A DNA stretch of 64,000 nucleotides from Macrostomum hystrix (taxonomy: Eukaryota; Platyhelminthes; Macrostomidae), in assembly GCA_950097015.1 (NCBI GenBank), contig CATNEN010000037.1, positions 3,749,501 through 3,813,500 of the forward strand. Direction: 5' to 3'. A program made the position numbers and the translations under genes. Under the pieces are notes generated by a model. The model had not been told where the DNA came from. It saw only the letters and a program-made list of their open reading frames with translations, and made no database searches. Below, piece by piece: positions 23,101-34,429 of this stretch; within the stretch, counting starts at the first letter, position 1, and every line of letters starts with the position of its first letter.

Positions 23101-26100
23101 TGATGAGGGGCGGATTTGATGAGGGGCGGATTTGATGAGGGGCGCATTTGATGAGGGGTGGATTTGATGTGGGGCGGATTTGATGAGCGGCGGATTTGAC
23201 GAGTGGTGGATTTGATGAGTGGCGGATTTGATGAGGGGCGGATTTGATGAGGTGCGGATTTGACGAGTGGCGGATTTGATGAGGGGCGGATTTGATGAGG
23301 GGTGGATTTGATTAGGGGGCGGATTTGATGAGGGGCGGATTTGATGAGGGGCGGATTTGATGAGGGGCGGATTTGATGAGGGGCGGATTTGATGAGGGAC
23401 GGATTTGATGAGGGGCGGATTTGATGAGGGACGGATTTGATGAGGTGCGGATTTGATGAGGGGCGGATTTGATGAGGGGCGGATTTGATGAGGGGCGGAT
23501 TTGATGAGGGGCGGATTTGATGAGGGGTGGATTTGATGAGGGACGGATTTGATGAGGGGCGGATTTGATGAGGGACGGATTTGATGAGGTGCGGATTTGA
23601 TGAGGGGCGGATTTGATGAGGGGCGGATTTGATGAGGGGCGGATTTGATGAGGGGCGGATTTGATGAGGGGTGGATTTGATGAGGGGTGGATTTGATGAG
23701 GGACGGATTTGATGAGGGGCGGATTTGATGAGGGGTGGATTTGATGAGGGACGGATTTGATGAGGGGCGGATTTGATGAGGGACGGATTTGATGAGGTGC
23801 GGATTTGATGAGGGGCGGATTTGATGAGGGGCGGATTTGATGAGGGGCGAAAGAAATCGCTGTGGCTGCCACAAGCACAGACGCTGCCTCCTCGCACTGG
23901 AAGGTGGCAGCCGGGCGGTTGTCATGGACGCCAGCTTCTTCACCGGCTACCGCCGCACGTCGGCCAGGCCTGACGAGGTGCTGGTGTCAGTCCGGCTGCC
24001 GTTCTGCGGGCCGCGCGAATTCCAATTCGGATTCAAGCAGGCCCGCAGGCGAGAGGACGACATCGCCATTGTTAACGCCGGCATGCTTGTGCGCTTCGCC
24101 GACAACACCGACGATCTGGTCGACTCGGCGGTCATCTGCTACGGTGGCTTGGCGCCTGTGACTCGCACGGCGTCGGGCGCTGCCGAGGCGCTGATTGGCC
24201 GGCGGTGGTCGGAGGGGCGCCGACTGATCGAGGCGGTGGCGGCAAGGCTCGATGCCGAGTTTCCACTGGCGGCAAATACGCCCGGCGGGCAGGTGAGGAT
24301 GGGGAAGCCGGAAGAAACATACTCCAAAAGTAACGCAACATTTCAAAAAGTAACGAATGCGTTTTTAAAGTAACGACCTTTTTTCAAAGTAATGACCTGT
24401 TTTTAAAGTAACAAACTAGTATCTAAAAATTAACTATTTCTAGAAGTAACAAACATTTATGTATGTAACGAAGTTTTTTGCAAAGTAGCGTGCCTAAAAG
24501 TAACAAACAAAATAAAAAAATTTATGTTTGCTAAAAAGTTTCGTCTTAGCAAGAAGGGTAACGTCTTGTCAATATTTTATGTTGAGAAATAATCTAGAAA
24601 GTAACGAAAAAAACAAACTACTGAAAACTTCAGAAAGAAACGAAACAAATTTCGAAATTATGTTAACGATCTTAAAGTAGCGGATATGTTTGCATGTGGC
24701 TAAAAAGTTAATCTATCTGAACCGTTACCTAATTAATAAAAATATTTTATTGAGGTAATTTATAGAGGGAATATGACTGGAAATACAGAATTTCCCGATT
24801 AAAAATCTTCCATGCAGGCCCAGTACCGAAAGTCGCTGTGCGCCTCCTTCTTTGTCCGTTTCTTTCATCTGGTTGCCAATGAAATCAAAGTCGAGGCCGG
24901 CCTTCAAATTGACGGCGCCGAACGACTGCCGCTTCGCCTCAGCGCCGCCTCGCAGCTGTTCGAGCGAACTCCGCCCGGTCAGCTGAAGAAGGACCCGGTT
25001 GGAAGGCCGCTGCAGCACGCCAGTGGAAATAAGTGAGGCTGGCAATGCCCCATGGCTTTGGCATCTTGGTATCTGATGGTTGCTATGGTGGGGGGAGACT
25101 TGAGATCTTTGTTGTTGGGGAGTATTTTTTTGTTTTATTGCGGTGGGATTTAGAATTATATTTTTGGGTCAGATTTAGAACTATTTTTTGGGTGAGATTT
25201 TGAATTATATTTAAGTGAGATTTTAAATTATTTTTGGGTGAGATTTAGAATTTATATTTTTGGGTGAGATTTAGAACTATTTTTTGGGTGAGATTTTGAA
25301 TTATTTTTGGGTGAGATTTTAAATTATTTTTGGGTGAGATTTAGAATTATATTTTTGGGTGAGATTTAGAACTATTTTTTGGGTGAGATTTTGAATTATT
25401 TTTGGGTGAGATTTTGAATTATTTTTTGGGTGAGATTTTGAAATATTTTTGGGTGAGATTTTAAATTATTTTTGGGTGAGATTTTGAATTATTTTTGGGT
25501 GAGATTTTGAATTATATTTGGGTGAGATTTTAAATTATTTTTGGGTGAGATTTTGAAATATTTTTGGGTGAGATTTTGAATTATCTTTTGGGTGAGATTT
25601 TGAATTATTTTTTGAGTGAGATTTTGAATTATTTTTTGGGTGAGATTTTGAATTATTTTTGGGTGAGATTTTGAATTATTTTTTGGGTGAGATTTTGAAA
25701 TATTTTAGGGTGAGATTTTGAATTATATTTCGGTGAGTTTTCGTAATATTTTGGGCGAGATTTTGAATTATTTTTTGGGTGAGATTTTGAATTATTTTTT
25801 GGGTGAGATTTTGAATTATTTTAGGGTGAGATTTTGAATTTTATTTCGGTGAGTTTTCGTAATATTTTGGGCGAGATTTTGAATTATTTTTTGGGTGATA
25901 TTTTGAAATATTTTTGGGTGAGATTTTGAATTATATTTCGGTGAGTTTTCGTAATATTTTGGGTGAGATTTTGAATTATTCATTTGGTGAGATTTTGATT
26001 TATTTATCGGGGTAAAATTAACCATTTTTAGGGTGAGATTTAGAATTATTTTTTGCGTGAGATTTTAACGTTTCAGCGATAAGATTGATTATGATTTTCT

Positions 26101-29100
26101 TGCAATACGATTTTGAATGTTTCATTGCAGCGAGATTTTTATCTTTTCAAGAGAAGAGTGTAAACAAAAATTATGTCGGTCAGATTTTGAATGTTATGTT
26201 GAGGTGAGATGAGATTTTGAATGTTATGTTGAGGTGACATGAGATTTTTAATGTTATGTTGAGGTGAGATGAGATTTTGAACTTCTGAATGGGGTGCGGA
26301 AAGAGAGATTTTGATTTACTCGAGAAGGTCATCTGATTTTCTGGGAGTTGAATTTTGAACGAATGAATTTCACTCATTCTCATCCCAGACAAGCATCTGG
26401 CTCGGCTCAGTTTGTTGACGACATTCCTGCCTCAGTCGGTGAGCTCTTTGTCTACCCAGTGTTCAGTCGACACGCTTCAGCTCGCATCGTCAGCATCGAC
26501 GCCACCGCTGCCCTGGCGCTCGACCCGGGCGTCCTGGGAGTTCTGGATCGTCGGGACGTGCCCGGAAAAAACAGTTTCGGCTTGGATATTCAGGACGATC
26601 GGGTGTTCGCCGATGCCGAGGTTCGATTCCACGGCGAAACTGTGGCAGCCGTGGTGGCGGTGGATCGCGAACTGGCCAGGCGGGCCAGTCACCTGGTTCG
26701 AGTCGAGTACGCCGACATTCGCAAGCCGATCGTCACCATTAGCGACGCCATTCGTGAGGGCAGCTACTTCCCTGATCACCTGTGCCGCTGGCTGCAAATT
26801 GGCGATGCTGACAAGGCTTTGACGGAGCAGGCGGCCCACGTGGTGGAGGGTGAAGTCTGCACCGGTGGACAGGTGAGAGACGGGGTGGGTGCTGGATGGG
26901 GAGCTTGGAGAATGAGGTGGTGGGTGAAGAATTCTGGGTGAACAAAGTGGTCGTGTGTGAGGAATAGGTGGTTTGTGAAGAAAATGGGTGGTGGGTGAAG
27001 AGCAAAAGGATTTGAAATCAATCACTGCTCGCTGTCTCCTCTTCTCGATCTAGGAGCACTTCTACTTTGAGCCGCAAAGCTGCCTTGTCGTACCCAAAGA
27101 TGATGGCGAGTTTGAGGTCCTGAGCAGTACTCAGAACCCGACATTCACCCAGACCTGCATCGCGGATGTGATCGGGGTGCCGCGCAATCGAGTTGTGACC
27201 CGAGTCAAACGCCTCGGCGGCGGCTTCGGCGGCAAGGAGTACCGCTCGCTGTCCACCGCCACTCTGGCCGCCGTGGCTGCCCGCAAGTTTGGTCGGCCAG
27301 CCCGCTGCGTGTTGGACAGGGCTGACGACATGATGACCACCGGAACCCGACACCCCGCCATGATGCGGTGAGACCTGGCGGGAGAGAAATGGAGTTGGGA
27401 GAGAAAGAGAGATGGGGGAGAAAGAGAGATCGGAGAGAAAGAGAGATGGGAGAGAAAGAGAGATGGGGTAGAAAGAGAGTTGGGAGAGAAAGAGAGATGG
27501 GGGAGAAAGAGAGATGGGGTAGAAAGAGAGATAGGGGGAGAAGGAGGGATGGGAGATGGGAGAGATGTGAGAAATGTTAGATGGGACAGAGAAATGGAGA
27601 TGGGAGAGGACGAGAGACAGGAGGGAGGGTAAGGCTGAGAACGGAGTTGGGAAGTATCGAGAAGTGAGGAAGCGATAAGTCCAATCATTCGCCGATCTTG
27701 CCATCCACTCTCAGCTATCGCGCCGGCGTTGACAAGGACGGTCGGCTGGTCGGCCTGAAGGTGGACGCCTATTTAAACGCCGGCTACTCCGCCGACATCT
27801 CCTCGACGGTGTGCGAGTACATTGTCCTCCGCATGTCCAACACTTACCGGCTGACCAATGCGGACATTCGCTGCCGCCTGTGCAAGACTAACACTCCGTC
27901 TAACACGGCCTTCCGCGGCTTCGGCGCGCCGCAGTCGATGATCGGCATCGAGACGGTCATGTCCCGACTGGCAGTCGCTGCCGGCCTCTCTGATCGGGCC
28001 ATTCGAGAGCTGAACTTTGTGCAGAACGGGGACATCAGCCCGTACGGCCAGGAGTACGAGGATGTGACGCTGCACAGCTGCTGGACCGAGTGCCTGCAGC
28101 TGGCGGATTACGATCGGCGCAAAGCTGAGATTGACGAGTTCAACGCCAAGCAGAGCTACAGGAAGCGGGGCCTGCACATCACGCCGCTGTGCTACGGCGT
28201 CGGCTTCGGCCGCAGCTTCCTGCACCAGGCCGGGGCTCTGGTCTGCGTCTATCTGGATGGCTCAGTGCTCATTACTCACGCAGGAGTGGAGATGGGCCAG
28301 GGACTGCACACCAAACTGCTGCAGGTGGGCTCCCAGAATCCCCATTTACAGACTTTCACAATAGATAATCCGAATTCAACAAATCCATGCACAAAACTCA
28401 ATGCAAAAATCGTACTGAGTTTGACAATCAAAGTTCCAATGTAAAAATCACAATTTTCTAAATACCTACTTACGAGTACAAAACCCGCGGTAATTGGACA
28501 TCCCAATTTCATTAAAATCCCGAAGAACTTAATATAGACCCGATTTTAAGAAAAACCAAAAAATCCGAATTGGTTAAATCCAAATGAATACCAATATTGC
28601 GATTTTTTAGAGCTTCTAACTCTTATCAATGTTCTTAAAAGTACATATACAATCGTACAATAGTACATTAGTACAATTATATTTTTCATCGAATACAAAA
28701 TCTTCGTCAATAACATTTGCACGATTACAACTATTAAATTTATGAGATTTTCACAGTTTTCACAATGTACTTAAATCCAAATTAAAAATGACAATTTATT
28801 TGAAATCCCAAATTTAAGAAACCCCAATTTAATGAAATCCCAATTTAATGTAATCCCAATGTAATGAAATCCCAATTTAATAAAATCCCAATTTTATGAA
28901 ATCCCAATTCAATGAAATCCCAATTTAATGAAATCACAATGTAATGAAATCCCAATTTAATGAGATCCTAATTTAGTGGAATTCCAATTTAATTAAATAC
29001 CAATTTAATTAAATCCCAATTTAATTAAATCGCAATTTAATGAAATCCCAATTTAATGAAATCCCAATTCAATGAAATCCCAATGTAATGAAATCCCAAT

Positions 29101-30897
29101 TTAATTAAATCCCAATTTAATGAAATCCCAATTTAATGAAATCCCAATTTGATGAAATCCCAATTTAATGAAATCCCAATTTTTTGAAATCCCAATTTCA
29201 TGAAACCCTAATTTAATGAGATCCTAATTTAGTGGAATTCCAATTTAATGAAATCCCAATTTTTTGAAGTTCTAATTTATTGAAATCCCAATTTAATGAA
29301 ATCCCAATGTAATGAAACCCCAATTTAATGAAATCCTAATTTAGTGGAATTCTAATTTAATGAAATCCCAATTTATTGAAGTCCTAATTTATTGAAATCC
29401 CAATTTAATGAAATCCCAATTTAATGAAATCCCAATGTAATGAAATCCCAATTTAATTAAATCCCAATTTAATTAAATCCCAATTTAATGAAATCCCAAT
29501 TTAATGAAATCCCAATTTATTGAAATCCCAATTTAATGAAATTCCAATTTTTTGAAATCCCAATTTCATGAAACCCCAATTTAATGAGATCCTAATTTAG
29601 TGGAATTCCAATTTAATGAAATCCCAATTTTTTGAAGTTCTAATTTATTGAAATCCCAATTTAATGAAATCCCAATTTCATGAAACCCCAATTTAATGAA
29701 ATCCTAATTTAGTGGAATTCTAATTTAATGAAATCCCAATTTATTGAAGTCCTAATTTATTGAAATCCCAATTTAATGAAATCCCAATTTAATGAAATCC
29801 TAAGTTCATGAAACCCCAATTTACAAAATCCAAATTTCCTAAAAAAGTTTAAATATCCTAATTGATAAAATCTAAATTTAAGAAATCCTGATTTGCTAAT
29901 CCCACCTCAATATAAATATCACTTCAAAATCCCTTATCGCCAAATTTTCCAAAATAAAAACGAATGACGACTCGGCGCTCCCATTCTGCAGGTGGCCTCT
30001 CGGGCGCTTGACCTGCCCATTGATCGGCTCTACATCTCAGAGACGGCCACCGACAAGGTGCCAAACACCTCATCAACCGCCGCCTCCATGACAACCGACC
30101 TGAACGCGCCAGCCGTCATGGACGCCTGCCAGCAGATCCGAAACCGCCTGCTGCCGTACATGCACGAGGACCCGAAGTCAGGCTGGGAGTCCTGGGTCAA
30201 CGCGGCGTACATGGACGGAGTGAGCTTGTCGGCCACCGGGTTCTACCACGGCCCCGAGTGCTACATTGACTCGACCACCGTGCAGGGCCGGCCGTTCAAT
30301 TATTTCACGTTCGGCGCCGCCTGCAGCGAAGTTGAAATCGACCTCCTCACTGGTGATCACGTGACTCGCCAATCCGATGTTGTCATGGATTTAGGCGCCA
30401 GTTTAAATCCTGCGGTGGACATTGGCCAAATTGAGGGCTCCTTCGTGCAGGGCATGGGATTGTACACGCTGGAGGAGCAGAGATTCTCGCCAGCCGGCGA
30501 GCTGCTCACCAAGGGACCCGGCGCCTACAAGATCCCCGGCTTCGGCGACATACCGGAGCGCTTCAACGTCCAGCTGCTCCGCGGCAGTCTGTGCCGCTTC
30601 CCGCGCGCGGTCTATTCCTCCAAAGGCATCGGGGAGCCGCCAATCTGCCTGGCCGCCTCCGTCTTCATGGCCATCAGGGACGCGGTGGCCGCGGCCAGGC
30701 GGCAGCACCGAGGAGATGATGCCGTTGACACCCGTTTCCGATTTGATGCGCCGGCTACCAGCGAAAGGATCCGGCTGGGCTGCGAGGATGACATTGTCGT
30801 CAGGGTGGGTGCAGGGCTGCCAGGAGTGATGGCTGGATTGCTAGTCTATCCCATGGATGAAGGAATAGAATGGATTGCTAATCTATCCCATGCATGA
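17109..30897 (+). CDS. XDH: Xanthine dehydrogenase/oxidase
   Basis: Fourteen exons: 17109-17156, 17678-17735, 17927-18135, 18821-19006, 19564-19719, 20946-21090, 21556-21806, 21932-22028, 23904-24292, 24818-25032, 26389-26872, 27054-27367, 27715-28324 and 29992-30897. Phases agree throughout and give 1355 residues (usual 1330-1360). XDH oxidises hypoxanthine and xanthine. The 2Fe-2S ligands are CGEGGCGAC with NACLAPVC, and CGFC with CRCTGYRP. The FAD/NAD part has FFTGYRR and RREDDIA, an XDH-type pattern. The Mo domain has GGGFGGKE (Glu802), [11 protein letters not shown] (Phe911, Arg912, Phe914), EMGQGLHTK and GIGEPP (Glu1261). The residue at bovine position 880, Arg in XDH, is Tyr. The exon 9 start at 23904 is the least certain border. 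The C-terminus runs into a minisatellite unless a donor near 30805 is used. ATG 17109 gives [13 protein letters not shown], matching the family start. Confidence 0.92.
17229..17512 (+). repeat. 21-bp minisatellite, XDH intron 1
   Basis: About 13 copies of a 21-bp unit around ACAATAGTACCTGTGTCT, with variants AAGAGTACC and CTCTGTC. It fills most of intron 17157-17677. Confidence 0.93.
18172..18762 (+). repeat. 19-bp minisatellite, XDH intron 3
   Basis: About 31 copies of GTGGGTGTGGCTTCAGGAT with CTTTAAGAT and CTTTAGGAAGAGG variants, starting about 35 nt after the donor of exon 3. GGGTGTGG cores are strand-asymmetric, G/T-rich on the transcript strand. The array gives Gly/Cys/Val-rich spurious ORFs. 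Confidence 0.93.
19035..19556 (+). repeat. 20-bp minisatellite, XDH intron 4
   Basis: About 26 copies of CATCCCTGCATCTCCTGTCC and variants (CCTCTTCGGTCC, CATTTCCCTTG). It begins about 28 nt after the donor and ends directly before the exon 5 acceptor TCATTATAG, supplying the C/T-rich tract. Confidence 0.93.
19752..20830 (+). repeat. 20-bp minisatellite, XDH intron 5
   Basis: About 50 copies of CACATTATCTACCTGTCTAA. Outer copies are more diverged (ATTATCCAC, CTAGCACATT) than central ones, the pattern expected when arrays grow in their interior. It starts about 30 nt after the donor of exon 5. Confidence 0.95.
21150..21480 (+). repeat. Degenerate AGTAACGGA repeats, XDH intron 6
   Basis: Loosely repeated words GAAGTAACGGA, GTAACTAATT and GGTGACCCA occur through intron 21091-21555 with no fixed period. 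A similar GTAACGAA vocabulary recurs in intron 9 (24320-24700). Probably decayed tandem arrays. Confidence 0.6.
22185..23846 (+). repeat. 16-bp minisatellite, XDH intron 8
   Basis: About 100 copies of CGGATTTGATGAGGGG with GAGTGG, GGGACG, GCGCATTTGATGTGG and TTAATTAGG variants in ordered blocks. A 48-nt superperiod opens minus-strand frames of up to 393 codons, which are artefacts. The array ends about 57 bp before the exon 9 acceptor. Confidence 0.96.
24320..24720 (+). repeat. Degenerate AAAGTAACGAA repeats, XDH intron 9
   Basis: AAAGTAACGA, AAAGTAACAAAC and related words recur irregularly across most of the 525-bp intron. No single consensus period can be fixed. Confidence 0.6.
25125..26090 (+). 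repeat. About 22-bp minisatellite, XDH intron 10
   Basis: About 40 copies of GGGTGAGATTTTGAATTATT plus T2-T4. The T-run length varies, so the period drifts between 21 and 25. Each unit contains GGGTGAG, a 5' splice-site-like word. A related but longer unit (GTTATGTTGAGGTGAGATG) follows at about 26180-26290. Confidence 0.93.
27380..27600 (+). repeat. GA-rich repeats, XDH intron 12
   Basis: GAGAGAAAGAGAGATGGG units of variable length make a purine-only tract on the transcript strand in intron 27368-27714. Confidence 0.8.
28795..29830 (+). repeat. 16-bp minisatellite, XDH intron 13
   Basis: About 65 copies of AAATCCCAATTTAATG with many single-base variants and repeated larger blocks (for example ATTTAGTGGAATTCCAATTT at about 28972, 29228, 29590). 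It is AT-rich, unlike the G-rich array of intron 8. Confidence 0.95.
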
Positions 30898-31215
30898 AGG
30901 AATAGAATGGATTGCTAATCTATTCCATGGATAAAGGAATAGAATGGATTGCTAGTCTATCCCATGGATGAAGGAATAGAATGGATTGCTAATCTAACCC
31001 ATGCATGAAGGAATAGAATGGATTGCTAATCTATTCCATGGATAAAGGAATAGAATGGATTGCTAGTCTATCCCATGGATGAAGGAATAGAATGGATTGC
31101 TAATCTAACCCATGCATGAAGGAATAGAATGGATTGCTAATCTATTCCATGCATGAAGGAATAGAATGGATTGCTAATCTATCCCATGGATGATGAAATT
31201 GATTGGATTGCTAGT
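30828..31215 (-). repeat. 37-bp minisatellite at the XDH 3' end, inverted relative of the M6PR array
   Basis: About 10 copies of a 37-bp unit. Read on the minus strand the unit contains ACTAGCAATCCATTCTATT and CATCCATGGGATAG, so it has the same length and nearly the same sequence as the array at 9719-12062 in opposite orientation. It overlaps the open end of XDH exon 14 and runs almost to the polyadenylation signal at 31254. Confidence 0.93.
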
Positions 31216-31253
31216 CTATAAAGGAATAGAAAATGTCTCTAGTCCTCTTCATT

Positions 31254-31259
31254 AATAAA
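31254..31259 (+). terminator. Polyadenylation signal of XDH
   Basis: AATAAA directly after the 37-bp array, 357 nt beyond the TGA at 30895-30897. If this is used, the minisatellite is transcribed as 3'UTR. Confidence 0.5.
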
Positions 31260-31672
31260 TGCATGGATTTGTAAGTATTTAGGATGCCACTTTTTTAAAC
31301 AACACAGAAATAGTTTACGAAATTCTCCCATTTTCTTGTCTTAGTTGCATCACAGGCGCTCATTCGCCATTTCAGAACGCCGAAAGTGCCGTTTTAACCG
31401 GAGACGCGTTGCCATGGGAACTGAAACTGAGCTCCTGAAAAGTAGTGGCGCTATCTGACGTTGAGAGAAACTGAGGACTTTTTTTACAGCGGCCGCGCCA
31501 GCACTTTTTTAATAATAGTTGTACTTTTTTCATAGTCTGATTGATTTCAATATACTTAATAATCATGATATTATTTTTTTATATTTTCTTTTAGGACTGA
31601 TGTTTACCTTAAAGAACGCTAACTTTTTTGTTAAACTATTAAGTCTGTCAGATCTCGAACAATTCATCTAGG

Positions 31673-32415
31673 CTTGGGAAGATTCCGTCAAGTCTGGGTC
31701 GATTTTTTCAGGCCTGGGAAGATTCCGTCAAATCTGGTTCGATTCTTTCAGGCCTGGGAAGATTCTGTCAAGTCTGGGACGATTCTTTCAGGGCTGGGAA
31801 GATTCTGTCAAGTCTGGGACGATTCTTTCAGGGCTGGGAAGATTCTGTCAAGTCTGGGACGATTCTTTCAGGCCTGGGAAGATTCTGTCAAGTCTGGGAC
31901 GATTCTTTCAGGGCTGGGAAGATTCCGTCAAATCTGGGACGATTCTTTCAGGACTGGGAAGATTCCGTCAAATCTGGGACGATTCTTTCAGGACTGGAAA
32001 GATTCCGTCAAATCTGGGACGATTCTTTCAGGACTGGGAAGATTGTGTCAAATCTGGGACTATTCTTTCAGGCCTGGGAAGATTCTGCTAAATCTGGTTC
32101 GATTCTTTCAGGGCTAGGAAGATTCTGTCAAGTCTGGGACGATTCTTTCAGGGCTGGGAAGATTCTGTCAAATCTGGGACGATTCTTTCAGGGCTGGGAA
32201 GATTCTGTCAAGTCTGGGACGATTCTTTCAGGTCTGGGAAGATTCTATCAAGTCTCTGACGATTCTTTCAGGTCTGGGAAGATTCCGTCAAGTCTGGGAC
32301 GATTCTTTTAGGCCTGGGAAGATTCTATCAAGTCTGGGACGATTCTTTCAGGCCTGGGAAGATTCTGTCAAGTCTGGGACGATTCTTATAAGCTTAGGAA
32401 GACTCCGTCAAATCT
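31673..32415 (+). repeat. 40-bp intergenic minisatellite built of two 20-bp halves
   Basis: About 18 copies of a 40-bp unit formed by GATTCTTTCAGGCCTGGGAA followed by GATTCTGTCAAGTCTGGGAC. The halves share GATTCT-TCA--CTGGGA, so an ancestral 20-mer diverged and the dimer then amplified. Confidence 0.95.
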
Positions 32416-32960
32416 GTCGAACTTTGAAGTTTCTGTTTACATAGACAGGAATCGCCACCATTTGTAAGATTCCGACTTTTCGAGAAGGTTTCTTTTGCAT
32501 CCACTAAACTAATTGCACTCATTAGAAGAACTTTTTATAATTTGCAATAAACTAATTGACAATTATTTTATTGCTCTCATGATTAAGAATTGATCAATGA
32601 ATAAAGCAAGTCGCTTCTAGACTGAGCAATTTAATTCATTTGTAGGAATATAATCTCAATTGCTGGCCAAACAGCTTCATCTAGGCATCTTGGGCCTGCA
32701 TAGAAACTGCATGGCCACGACTTATTGAGGGCCGGGGCCCCAGGACCACCCAAGTGAGCCGTCCGTCTCTCTGTGTGTCTCGCAACATCAGTCTTTCAGC
32801 ATTTTTAGCACCATGGCTCCGCAATACTCCGCAACGAGTATTTCCAGGGGCCCGAGTTAATTACTAGCCAGTAAAATATTGACGGAACTATGCCGTTGCT
32901 ATGCTGTAGCTTGACCGCATCGCAATTGCACACACAGTCCTTCTAGCTGCGCCTCTTCAT
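32416..32960. other. Single-copy spacer between two arrays
   Basis: No gene, tRNA or mobile element recognised. The sequence is moderately AT-rich with a short GC-rich island at about 32690-32760. Confidence 0.4.
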
Positions 32961-32964
32961 ACGA

Positions 32965-34425
32965 TTCGATTCTGGCTGCGATTCCTGGTAGGATTCTTGC
33001 TGCGATTCCTGGTAGGATTCTTGCTGCGATTCCTGGTATGATTCTTGCTGCGATTCCTGGTAGGATTCTTACTGCGATTCCTGGTAGGATTCTTGCTGCG
33101 ATTCCTGGTAGGATTCTTGATGCGATTCCTGGTAGGATTCTTGCTGCGATTCCTGGTAGGATTCTTGCTGCGATTCCTGGTAGGATTCGTGCTGAGATTC
33201 CTGGTATGATTCTTGCTGCGATTCCTGGTAGGATTCTTGCTGCGATTCCTGGTAGGATTCTTGCTGCGATTCCTGGTAGGATTCTTGCTGCGAATCCTGG
33301 TAGGATTCTTACTGCGATTCCTGGTAGGATTCTTGCTGCGATTCCTGGTAGGATTCTTGATGCGATTCCTGGTAGGATTCTTGCTGCGATTCCTGGTAGG
33401 ATTCTTGCTGCGATTCCTGGTAGGATTCGTGCTGAGATTCCTGGTATGATTCTTGCTGCGATTCCTGGTAGGATTCTTGCTGCGATTCCTGGTAGGATTC
33501 TTGCTGCGATTCCTGGTAGGATTCTTGCTGCGAATCCTGGTAGGATTCTTGATGCGATTCCTGGTAGGATTCTTACTGCGATTCCTGGTAGGATTCTTGC
33601 TGCGATTCCTGGTAGGATTCTTGCTGCGATTCCTGGTAGGATTCTTGCTGCGAATCCTGGTAGGATTCTTGATGCGATTCCTGGTAGGATTCTTGATGCG
33701 ATTCCTGGTAGGATTCTTGCTGCGAATCCTGGTAGGATTCTTACTGCGATTCCTGGTAGGATTCTTGCTGCGATTCCTGGTAGGATTCTTGCTGCGATTC
33801 CTGGTAGGATTCTTGATGCGATTCCTGGTAGGATTCTTGCTGCGATTCCTGGTAGGATTCTTGCTGCGATTCCTGGTGGGATTCGTGCTGAGATTCCTGG
33901 TATGATTCTTGCTGCGATTCCTGGTAGGATTCTTGCTGCGATTCCTGGTAGGATTCTTGCTGCGATTCCTGGTAGGATTCTTGCTGCGAATCCTGGTAGG
34001 ATTCTTGATGCGATTCCTGGTAGGATTCTTGATGCGATTCCTGGTAGGATTCTTGCTGCGAATCCTGGTAGGATTCTTGATGCGATTCCTGGTAGGATTC
34101 TTGCTGCGATTCCTGGTAGGATTCTTGCTGCGATTCCTGGTAGGATTCTTGATGCGATTCCTGGTAGGATTCTTGCTGCGATTCCTGGTAGGATTCTTGC
34201 TGCGATTCCTGGTAGGATTCTTGATGCGATTCCTGGTAGGATTCGTGCTGAGATTCCTGGTATGATTCTTGCTGCGATTCCTGGTAGGATTCTTGCTGCG
34301 ATTCCTGGTAGGATTCTTGCTGCGATTCCTGGTAGGATTCTTGCTGCGATTCCTGGTAGGATTCTTGATGCGATTCCTGGTAGGATTCTTGATGCGATTC
34401 CTAGAAGGATTCTTGCTGCGATTTC
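32965..34425 (+). repeat. 24-bp intergenic minisatellite
   Basis: About 60 copies of a 24-bp unit containing GATTCCTGGTAGGATTCTTG and CTGC. Because 24 is a multiple of three, a 468-codon ORF encoding an AIPGRILA octapeptide runs through it, and other frames are also open. Variants (GTGCTGAGATT, TGCGAATCC, TTGATGCG) recur at intervals of about 240 bp, showing higher-order repeats. Confidence 0.97.
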
Positions 34426-34429
34426 AAGA

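Noticed and set aside
22716-23943. Minus-strand ORFs of 188-393 codons over the XDH intron 8 repeat
   Set aside because: They exist because the 16-bp unit makes a 48-nt superperiod without stops. No start context, splice sites or known domain; several overlapping frames are open at once.
27018-27704. Minus-strand Ser/Pro/Leu-rich ORFs over XDH exon 12 and intron 12
   Set aside because: Antisense of a purine-rich repeat and of a conserved XDH exon; no independent support.
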